Shown here one piece after another: positions 57,512 to 64,000 of a DNA stretch of 64,000 nucleotides (its first letter is position 1; each line of letters opens with the position of its first letter). The stretch spans positions 9,720 to 73,719 of the forward strand of contig CAJJZP010000014.1 in assembly GCA_905197665.1 (NCBI GenBank), written 5' to 3'. The DNA comes from an uncultured Collinsella sp. (GTDB lineage: Bacteria; Actinomycetota; Coriobacteriia; Coriobacteriales; Coriobacteriaceae). The translations under genes were made by a program, and so were the position numbers. The notes beneath the pieces were generated by a model that was given only the letters and a program-made list of their open reading frames with translations, had not been told where the DNA came from and did not search any database.

Positions 57512-60500
57512 ATGAGATTGATTCACAACAGCCGCCTGCCGCAGTTTCGCACTCCGTTTGGCGCTGTGACCACTGGAACTTCCGTTGCACTCTCGGTGAT
57601 TTTGGAGGATGCCGACCCCAACCAGGCAACGCTTACGCTGCGCACCTGGGTCGATGAAATCGGTGAGTCTCTGTATCCCATGACGCACGAGGGCGACGGC
57701 ATATTTACTGCAGAGCTTGAGTGCACCGAGCCCTGTCTTATCTGGTACAGCTTTATCTGCAATATCGAGGGCCAGCCCGAGGTTCGCCTAGGCGCGCCGC
57801 AAGGTCGCACCGGCGGCGAGGGCGTAACCTACGACTACGCCGAAGTGCCGTCGTTCCAGGTCACCGTCTACAAGCACCGCGAGAACCGTCCCACCTGGTA
57901 CGAGCGCGGTATGGTCTACCAGATCTTCCCCGATCGCTATGCTCGCGACGAAAACTGGCGCGAGCGCACGCTGGCCGAAGTCGAAAAGCCACGCAACGGA
58001 ATCCAGCGCCGCATGGTCGAGGACTGGAACGAGCCGCCCGTGTACGAGCGTGCCGAGGACGGATCCATCAAGACCTGGGACTTTTACGGCGGCTCGCTCA
58101 AGGGTATCCAAAATGACCTGCCCCGCATCGCCGAGCTGGGCTTTACGGCCATCTACATCAACCCCATCTTTGAGGCCGCGAGCAACCACCGCTACGACAC
58201 GGCCGACTACACCAAGATCGACCCAATCCTGGGCACCGAGCAGGATTTTACCGAGCTGTGCCAGGCAGCCGAGAAGCTGGGCATCTCCATCATCCTGGAC
58301 GGCGTCTTTAACCATACGGGTGACGACTCCATCTATTTCAACCGCTACGGCAACTACCCCGGCGTGGGCGCGTGGCAGAGCGAGGACTCGCCGTGGCGCG
58401 ATGCGTTTTATTTCCACGAGGACGGCTCGTACGACTGCTGGTGGGGCGTGGGCAACATGCCCGCCATCAATGAGAGCTCCGAGCTGGTACGCGAGCGGCT
58501 TCTGGGCAAGGACGGCGTGATCCGTAAATGGCTACGTGCCGGCGCTCATGGCTGGCGCCTGGACGTCGCTGACGAGCTTTCCGACGACTTCCTGGCCGAG
58601 ATCAAGAAGGCCGTACTTGCCGAGAAGCCTGATGCACTGTTGCTCGGCGAAGTCTGGGAAGACGCCTCCAACAAGATCAGCTACGGCCATCTGCGTCGCT
58701 ACCTACAGGGCTCCGAGTTGGACTCTGCTATGGATTACCCCTTCCGCGACATGGTCATCGACTTTTTGATGGGCTACAAGAACGCCTACCAGGCAGCCGA
58801 GGAAATCGAAACCCTGCGCGAGAACTATCCCCGCGAGGCCCTGTCCTGCGCACTTAATCTGCTTTCGAGCCACGACCGTCCGCGCATTATCTCGGTGCTC
58901 GGCGGCGGCCCCGACGAGTCGCAGCTGCCCGAGTGCGAGCGCAGCAAATGGCGTCTGGACGAGAACTCGATGGGCCTGGCCAAGAGCCGTTTTTGGCTCG
59001 CCACGCTCATGCAGATGACCTTCCCCGGCGTGCCTTCGATCTACTACGGCGACGAATACGGCCTGGAGGGTCTAACCGATCCGGGCAACCGCCGCACCCT
59101 GCCGACCAAGGACCAACTGCACGACTTCGACACGCTGGCTATTGTCAAAAACGCCTCCGCCGTACGCCGCGCACTGCCGTTTATGATCGACGGCGAGATC
59201 AAGGCCTTCGCGCTCAACGACGAGGTGCTGGCATACAACCGCACGGGCAAGGATGGCGAGTCCGCGACGGTTATCATTAATCGTAGTCTGCGCAATTCGC
59301 ACCGCGTGACGATTCCGGCGCTCGATGAATGTGCGAGCGATGTGATAAGCGGTCACGAGTGCGAAATCCACAACGGCACGGTCACGCTCGATTTGTATCC
59401 GCTGGGCTCGTCGATCATCTATCACCATGCCGAGCAGCGCTTGCAGGAGCCGCTCGATCACGGCGCGGGCGTTGTGTGCCATATCACCTCGGTACCGACC
59501 GATGACGGCAAGCCCGGCACGATCGGCGAACCCACGCGTCGCTTTATCGACCATCTGTCCGCTATGGGCATGCATTACTGGCAGGTTCTGCCTGTCAACC
59601 CCACGGACTTCTTCCGCTCCCCTTACGCCGGGCCTTCGGCCTTTGCGGGCAATATTGACCTGCTGCCCGAGAGCCAAGAGGAGCTGGCGGCCGACTTTGA
59701 GACTTGGAAGGCCCGTGGCGGCGAAGATGCCGATCCGCTCTACACCGCGTTTAAACATCGCAACGCCGATTGGCTCGAGAAATACTGCGTCTACACGGCC
59801 GTTAAGAAGTACTTTGAGGGCGAGTCGCGCCACGATTGGCCGGCGGATGTCGCGCGGTACAACGAGCACCTGATTGACGACAAGCGTTTTCACGATGAGG
59901 CAGAGCTGCAGGCGTACATGCAGTACCGCTTTGACCTAGCCTGGTGCGAGCTCATGAACTACGCGCACAAGAAGGGCATCGAGGTCATTGGCGATATCCC
60001 GATGTATGTCTCGGACGATTCGGCCGATGCATGGAGCGAGCCCGAGAACTTCTGGCTGTCCGATACCGGTAAGGCGATTGAGATTTCTGGCGCGCCGCCC
60101 GACAACTTTGCGCCCGAGGGCCAGGTGTGGGGCAACCCGACGTTCCGCTGGGACCACATGAAGCAGAACGGCTATAGCTGGTGGATGGATCGCCTACGTC
60201 GTGCGTTTTCGCTCTACGACCGCGTGCGCCTGGATCACTTCCTGGGCTTCCACAGCTACTTTAGCATTCCCGCGGGTAAGGCCTGCGCCGACGGGCGTTG
60301 GCTGGCAGGCCCGGGCAAGGACCTGTTCCAGACCGCCTATGACGAGCTGGGTCCGCTCAACTTTATCGCCGAGGACCTGGGCTATCTGACGCCTGGCGTT
60401 CGTGCGATGGCTTCGACCTGCGGCTTCCCCGGCATGGACGTGCTGGAGTTTAGCGATTACGACGTTCGTTGCGGCGTGCACCCTACGCCCGGCAAGATCC

Positions 60501-60808
60501 TGTACACATCGACTCACGACACGTCGACGCTTGCCGGCTGGTGCACGCGCTCCTTTTCGGGTGGCGACGAGCCGAGCGGTGTTGAGGTGGCAGCCAAGCT
60601 GATGAGCGACGCGCTGACAAGCGACGCTCCCCTGGTGATGATGCCGCTGCAGGACGTGCTGGGGCTTGGCGACGACACGCGCATGAACGTACCGGGCGTG
60701 GCCACGGGCAACTGGACCTGGCAGGCCGATGAGGGAGATGTTGAGGCGGCTGAGGATAAAACTGCACAGCTCCTGCGCAACACCCATAGATTCTGGGGCG
60801 AAGCGTGA
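57512..60808 (+). CDS. fused alpha-amylase-type (GH13) and 4-alpha-glucanotransferase (GH77) enzyme
   Basis: Single frame of 1098 residues. The N-terminal ~640 residues form a cyclomaltodextrinase/neopullulanase-like GH13 enzyme: an N-domain, then MVYQIFPDRYARD, SIILDGVFNHTGDDS, WRLDVADELSDDF with the nucleophile, LLLGEVWEDASN with the acid and LLSSHDRPRIISVLG. From about residue 650 a complete GH77 amylomaltase follows: MHYWQVLPVNPTDFFRSPYA, YDRVRLDHFLGFHSYF, NFIAEDLGYLTPGVRAM, YTSTHDTSTLAGWCTRSF. All six catalytic acids are visible. It should debranch/hydrolyse and then rearrange maltodextrins released from glycogen. No signal peptide, so cytoplasmic. Confidence 0.92.
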   Translation: MRLIHNSRLPQFRTPFGAVTTGTSVALSVILEDADPNQATLTLRTWVDEIGESLYPMTHEGDGIFTAELECTEPCLIWYSFICNIEGQPEVRLGAPQGRTGGEGVTYDYAEVPSFQVTVYKHRENRPTWYERGMVYQIFPDRYARDENWRERTLAEVEKPRNGIQRRMVEDWNEPPVYERAEDGSIKTWDFYGGSLKGIQNDLPRIAELGFTAIYINPIFEAASNHRYDTADYTKIDPILGTEQDFTELCQAAEKLGISIILDGVFNHTGDDSIYFNRYGNYPGVGAWQSEDSPWRDAFYFHEDGSYDCWWGVGNMPAINESSELVRERLLGKDGVIRKWLRAGAHGWRLDVADELSDDFLAEIKKAVLAEKPDALLLGEVWEDASNKISYGHLRRYLQGSELDSAMDYPFRDMVIDFLMGYKNAYQAAEEIETLRENYPREALSCALNLLSSHDRPRIISVLGGGPDESQLPECERSKWRLDENSMGLAKSRFWLATLMQMTFPGVPSIYYGDEYGLEGLTDPGNRRTLPTKDQLHDFDTLAIVKNASAVRRALPFMIDGEIKAFALNDEVLAYNRTGKDGESATVIINRSLRNSHRVTIPALDECASDVISGHECEIHNGTVTLDLYPLGSSIIYHHAEQRLQEPLDHGAGVVCHITSVPTDDGKPGTIGEPTRRFIDHLSAMGMHYWQVLPVNPTDFFRSPYAGPSAFAGNIDLLPESQEELAADFETWKARGGEDADPLYTAFKHRNADWLEKYCVYTAVKKYFEGESRHDWPADVARYNEHLIDDKRFHDEAELQAYMQYRFDLAWCELMNYAHKKGIEVIGDIPMYVSDDSADAWSEPENFWLSDTGKAIEISGAPPDNFAPEGQVWGNPTFRWDHMKQNGYSWWMDRLRRAFSLYDRVRLDHFLGFHSYFSIPAGKACADGRWLAGPGKDLFQTAYDELGPLNFIAEDLGYLTPGVRAMASTCGFPGMDVLEFSDYDVRCGVHPTPGKILYTSTHDTSTLAGWCTRSFSGGDEPSGVEVAAKLMSDALTSDAPLVMMPLQDVLGLGDDTRMNVPGVATGNWTWQADEGDVEAAEDKTAQLLRNTHRFWGEA

Positions 60809-60896
60809 TAAAACCCCCGATATAGGGTACAGTTACAGACGTTTGAATTATTGCGGGCAGAGTAATCTGCCCGCTTTGTGCTGAAAAGGAAGTATT

Positions 60897-61133
60897 ATGG
60901 CGCGCTACGATTACAAGTGCTCGAGCTGCGGCAACGTGTTTGAGGTTGAGCACCCCATGTCCGAGACCCCCGAGGTCGTGTGCCCCAACTGCGGCGCTCC
61001 GGCCGCCAAGACGTTCTCGGCCAGCGGTATTAAATTTGAGGGCAGCGGCTTCTACAACACCGACCAGCGCAGCGGCGGCTCCAGCACCAGCGCCACCAGC
61101 GGCTGCTGCGCCAACTGCCCACATAGCCACTAG
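60897..61133 (+). CDS. FmdB-family zinc ribbon protein
   Basis: Protein of 78 residues with two CXXC pairs, YKCSSCGNVFEVEHPMSE and VVCPNCGAPAAKTFSASGIK, then a Gly/Ser-rich stretch and a C-terminal CCANCPHSH tail. This is the small FmdB regulatory-type zinc ribbon. The Shine-Dalgarno is AAAAGGAAGTATT. Function in bacteria is not settled; some members influence transcription of amidase genes. Confidence 0.9.
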   Translation: MARYDYKCSSCGNVFEVEHPMSETPEVVCPNCGAPAAKTFSASGIKFEGSGFYNTDQRSGGSSTSATSGCCANCPHSH

Positions 61134-61143
61134 TGACAAGTGG

Positions 61144-61180
61144 CCCCGCGATCAAGCCCGATCGCGGGGTTGAATTTTTT
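61144..61180 (+). terminator. terminator of the zinc ribbon gene
   Basis: CCCCGCGATC-AAGCCC-GATCGCGGGG hairpin followed by TTGAATTTTTT, 10 bp after the stop codon. Confidence 0.88.
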
Positions 61181-61230
61181 CAGGAATGAACAACGCCCCG
61201 GCGACTGGTCTGGGGTTGCGCCACGAAAAC

Positions 61231-61368
61231 GGCCTATCTACTACGTTTGACCCGTATAGTCCGAGCACACCTGCGTTTTTACAAAATCGACGAGCCGTCT
61301 ACCTGCGGTTGTGAATTCGCTAAATTCGGCATGGTTGGGGGTAATGGGTTTAATGTAGTAGATAGGCC
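61231..61368. repeat. intergenic inverted-repeat element, copy D (diverged arms)
   Basis: Element of 138 bp with 14-bp perfect terminal inverted repeats GGCCTATCTACTAC / GTAGTAGATAGGCC. Compared with copies A-C, several arm bases differ but the changes are matched in the other arm. The core TCTACCTGCGGTT is at 61298-61310. It lies in the convergent gap between the zinc ribbon gene and rsmB. Confidence 0.82.
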
Positions 61369-61405
61369 CATTTCATGGCAAGCGGGTCAACCCTCGGGTG
61401 CCGTA

Positions 61406-62806
61406 TTAGTTGCGCACCAGCCTGGCGCAGAAGTGGCCGTCGTAGGAGTCGGCGTTAACGGGCACGCTTTGGAAGAGGCCTCGAGCGTTTTGGCGCAGGG
61501 TGACGAGGCTCTTGGCATGATCGTACTCGGGCAGCTGCAGAATCTGGGCTTCGGAGAGCGGCGCCACGGTAAAGCCGGCGCCCTCGGGAGAAGCAAGGAA
61601 GGCATCCACGACCTGCGTGTTCTCTTCATCAAAAACCGAGCAGGTGGCATAGATAAGCTCACCGCCGGCAGCCACGCGCGCGGCGGCTTCCTTGAGCATC
61701 GTCAGCTGCAGGCGGGGCAGCTCAGTCGTAACGTCGTTCTCGGTAAGACGCCACGGAATCTCGGGGTGGCGGCGCATGGTGCCAGTGCCAGAACACGGTG
61801 CATCGATAAAGACCGTGTCGAACAGGGCAGGCTCGCCGAGCATCGCGTCAAAGGACGTAAGCACCTCATTGAGCTCGCAGGCATCGCCTGACACCGTACG
61901 AACACCCGAGATACCCGCCTTATGCAGGCGCGCGAGATTCAGATCGCACTTACGATCGTGCAGATCGAGCGCGGTATGCTGACGGTCATAGCCGGCGCGC
62001 TTGGCCTGGCACATCATCACATAGGTCTTGGTGCCACGACCGGCGCCGATCTCCAAGCAGCGCCCGGGACGGGTCGCCGCGGTCGCAATAAGCTGGGCAT
62101 TGAGGTCCGAGGCCACAGCCGCAGCGCGCTCAAACACACCCGATGCAACCGTGGCCTGCGCATCAACCGGGGCATGGCAGCCCGGGAACACCGGCGCAAC
62201 AAGCTGAGAAATATAAGGGTCGGGCATGGTCGCAAAGACGTTCTCGTGCAAAGCGAGCGGTGCGGGCGCCAGATTGCCGGCAAAGTTGAGCGCGCCCTCG
62301 GGCGTATCGAACGACGCCAAGATGCGAGTGCACAGCCAGCGAGGAAGACCCATCAGGCGCGACAGACGAACCAAGCGTCGCTCGGACTCATCCACATCGG
62401 ACGCAGTAGCAAAATCCTCGACGTTATCCGCAACCTTATGCAGCACGGCGTTCGCCAGGCCAGCGGCAGACTTAGCACCGCTACGTACCAACTCAACACC
62501 CTGGCTCACGGCAACGCGGCCCGGCGTATGCAGATAGAGCATCTCGAAGGCCGAGATACGAAGCGCCATGCGAACACGAGGCGCAACCTTTTTGGGCTTA
62601 TCAAGAAACTGATTGAGCAGTTCGTCCAAAATACCCTGCGTGGCGGCAACGCCAAGTGCCAAACGAGCCGCAAAAGCGGAATCGCGCTGGTCAATAGCCT
62701 TGGCCGATGCGCGAGAGGACAGCACGTCACGCGCATACATGCCACGGCGATCGGCCTCCATCAGCACATCGAGCGCAAGCTTGCGCGCGGGAGACAACTT
62801 GCTCAT
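61406..62806 (-). CDS. rsmB: 16S rRNA (cytosine-967-C5)-methyltransferase
   Basis: Protein of 466 residues from the ATG at 62806. An N-terminal NusB-like domain (ARKLALDVLMEADRRGMYAR, QGILDELLNQFLDKPKKVAP) is followed by the methyltransferase domain: CLEIGAGRGTKTYVM (SAM binding), DAPCSGTGTMRRHPEIPWR and the catalytic cysteine in LIYATCSVFDEENTQVVDAF. Its start overlaps fmt's stop by 4 bp (ATGA). The fmt-rsmB order is standard. Confidence 0.95.
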   Translation of the reverse strand: MSKLSPARKLALDVLMEADRRGMYARDVLSSRASAKAIDQRDSAFAARLALGVAATQGILDELLNQFLDKPKKVAPRVRMALRISAFEMLYLHTPGRVAVSQGVELVRSGAKSAAGLANAVLHKVADNVEDFATASDVDESERRLVRLSRLMGLPRWLCTRILASFDTPEGALNFAGNLAPAPLALHENVFATMPDPYISQLVAPVFPGCHAPVDAQATVASGVFERAAAVASDLNAQLIATAATRPGRCLEIGAGRGTKTYVMMCQAKRAGYDRQHTALDLHDRKCDLNLARLHKAGISGVRTVSGDACELNEVLTSFDAMLGEPALFDTVFIDAPCSGTGTMRRHPEIPWRLTENDVTTELPRLQLTMLKEAAARVAAGGELIYATCSVFDEENTQVVDAFLASPEGAGFTVAPLSEAQILQLPEYDHAKSLVTLRQNARGLFQSVPVNADSYDGHFCARLVRN

Positions 62807-63723
62807 GACAGTACACCCCACGTAAGATCGGCACCCTGCAGGCCAGCAGCCCAAGCAGAAGCGACCATAGCACGCTTGCCATCAGGCTTAACCTCGAGCA
62901 ACTCAACAGAGCCATCGGAAAGGCCAAGGTAAACACGCTTAGCCTGAACGAGAACCTGACCCTCGCCAAGCGACACATCAGCCGCCGCAGCATCGAGCAC
63001 ACGCACGGTCTTGCCGGCAATCACGCAACGAGCAGGCGCGGTATCGGACGAGGCCAGCACATGACGCACGCAATCAAGCGCCGACATTTGCGGATCCAAG
63101 CGCATCTCCTGCTTAGAAATCTTGGCAGCATGGGTGACAAGCGACTCATCCTGTTCTGTCCACACAGCGGTGCCATCGGCAAGAGAAGGAAGCCTATCGG
63201 CAAGCAGTTTGCCGCCGAGCTCAGCGAACTCCATAGTCAGCGCCTCGGCATGCTTACCGGCAACCGAGGTCGAGGCCTGCGCACAATAAGCGCCGGTATC
63301 AACGCCATGTCCAATACGCATGATAGAAACGCCAGCAACCTCATCACCAGCAAGAATGGCACGCTGAATAGGAGCAGCCCCACGCCAACGAGGCAGCAGC
63401 GAAGCATGAACATTCACAATACCAAGCGGCGCCATATGCAGCACCTCATCGGGCAAAATGCAACCATAGGCAGCCACACAGAAAATATCAGCCTGGGCAG
63501 CCTGGAGTACCTCAACAACCTCAGGCGTCATACGATTCGCCTCAATGACCGGCAACCCCAGCTCCAGTGCCTTAGCCTTAACAGGAGACGGCTCAAGCTT
63601 CTTACCACGCCCGCGAACAGCATCAGGACGAGTAACAACAAGCGCAATCTCATTCCCAGCCTCCACAAGCGAAGTCAGCGAAGGCACAGCAAAATCAGGC
63701 GTACCCATAAACACAATACGCAT
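62803..63723 (-). CDS. fmt: methionyl-tRNA formyltransferase
   Basis: Formylates initiator Met-tRNA. Protein of 306 residues: MRIVFMGTPDFAVPSLTSLV, AAYGCILPDEVLHMAPLGIV, the HASLLPRWRGAAPIQRAIL catalytic segment and GVSIMRIGHGVDTGAYCAQA, then a C-terminal OB-like domain. A GAGAGGAGACTTACTTTT sequence precedes the start. rsmB follows with a 4-bp overlap. Confidence 0.96.
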   Translation of the reverse strand: MRIVFMGTPDFAVPSLTSLVEAGNEIALVVTRPDAVRGRGKKLEPSPVKAKALELGLPVIEANRMTPEVVEVLQAAQADIFCVAAYGCILPDEVLHMAPLGIVNVHASLLPRWRGAAPIQRAILAGDEVAGVSIMRIGHGVDTGAYCAQASTSVAGKHAEALTMEFAELGGKLLADRLPSLADGTAVWTEQDESLVTHAAKISKQEMRLDPQMSALDCVRHVLASSDTAPARCVIAGKTVRVLDAAAADVSLGEGQVLVQAKRVYLGLSDGSVELLEVKPDGKRAMVASAWAAGLQGADLTWGVLS

Positions 63724-64000
63724 AAAAGTAAGTCTCCTCTCAATAACGAGCCGAGACGGCTACAAAAAAGCGTTCCAGGTCGCAAGCGCACCCAGCCGCA
63801 AGAACAGTTCAACAAAGACAAATATACCCAAAAACAAAGAAAGAGCCGCATAAAAGCAGCCCTCCCAACAAAGCACCTATCAGCGAAGACGCCCTTCCCT
63901 GGCCCGACGGCACCCGGGCGAGTCAAGCAGCGTCAACGTAGTCCCCGGGGCGCCCGCCTATATCGTCCCGCGCGCAGTTTCGCAGCGCAGCGAGAATGTT
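63724..64000. other. region upstream of fmt, no gene seen
   Basis: 277 bp to the window edge. Short frames exist on the minus strand but lack family resemblance, and I expect a def or priA gene further upstream. A GAGAGGAGACTT ribosome-binding sequence lies next to fmt. Confidence 0.3.

Noticed and set aside
63675..63926. Minus-strand frame upstream of fmt rich in Leu, Arg and Cys
   Set aside because: It overlaps the fmt start in another frame and has no family resemblance; probably chance.
1..64000. CRISPR array or complete insertion sequence
   Set aside because: No regularly spaced direct repeats and no transposase or integrase gene were seen anywhere in the window.

Overview
The window looks like chromosome from a high-GC Gram-positive gut actinobacterium, most likely Collinsella or a close relative in the Coriobacteriia. 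This is an inference from GC-rich, strongly biased codon use in the housekeeping blocks, a sortase-type LPXTG surface protein, a glgB-P-C-D-A glycogen cluster and small hypothetical families that I associate with Coriobacteriia. No rRNA or other direct species marker is present.

Region 1 (1-13.1 kb, all minus strand) is a compact housekeeping block. From its promoter end it carries an ABC-F ATPase, a small membrane protein, an M50 protease, scpA, scpB, an rluB-like pseudouridine synthase, cmk, plsC, ispH, a DUF512 radical-SAM protein, der, plsY, gpsA and rpe (cut by the window edge). Gaps are short or negative, so much of it is probably one or two operons serving phospholipid, isoprenoid and ribosome/chromosome functions.

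Region 2 (13.1-31 kb) is accessory DNA. It begins with duplicated tRNA-Ala(GGC) genes with duplicated promoters and terminators, a CAU-anticodon tRNA and a tRNA-Val(CAC). Then come toxin-antitoxin-like and nucleotidyltransferase genes, two frameshifted hypotheticals, an LPXTG protein, a KAP-type NTPase, a Cap4-like nuclease plus SMC-like ATPase pair, an AbiH gene with a single nonsense codon, and an unknown two-gene module. The 3' end of ugd, with the hairpin downstream of it, occurs three times (23.0, 28.3 and 30.5 kb). The first two are decayed fragments that bracket the defence-type modules.

Region 3 (30.5-44.7 kb, minus strand) is an exopolysaccharide/capsule operon. It is headed by a specialised NusG paralogue behind a structured leader, then a priming sugar transferase, two GT2 enzymes, a Wzy-like polymerase, a Wzx flippase, a DegT aminotransferase, a Gfo/Idh oxidoreductase, a further glycosyltransferase, a TupA-type ATP-grasp protein, a GT4 enzyme, two left-handed beta-helix acetyltransferases and Ugd. 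Three genes carry a mononucleotide G9 tract and one an A8 tract, which suggests slipped-strand phase variation.

Region 4 (45.6-61.2 kb) has a third tRNA-Ala, a thiamine pyrophosphokinase-like gene, a HAD phosphatase and then the plus-strand glycogen genes glgB, glgP, glgC, glgD and glgA, plus a fused GH13-GH77 enzyme and an FmdB-type zinc ribbon protein. A palindromic TGGTAAAAC operator precedes glgB and a half-site precedes the fusion gene. GlgB and GlgA end in long Lys/Ala/Pro-rich tails. Region 5 (61.4-63.7 kb) holds rsmB and fmt.

The most novel signal is a family of four intergenic elements of about 135-148 bp (13.5, 14.4, 57.2 and 61.3 kb). They have perfect terminal inverted repeats (GGTTTACTACG type) and a conserved internal CTACCTGCGGTTTT core. 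One copy has changed several arm bases in both arms together, so pairing is kept.
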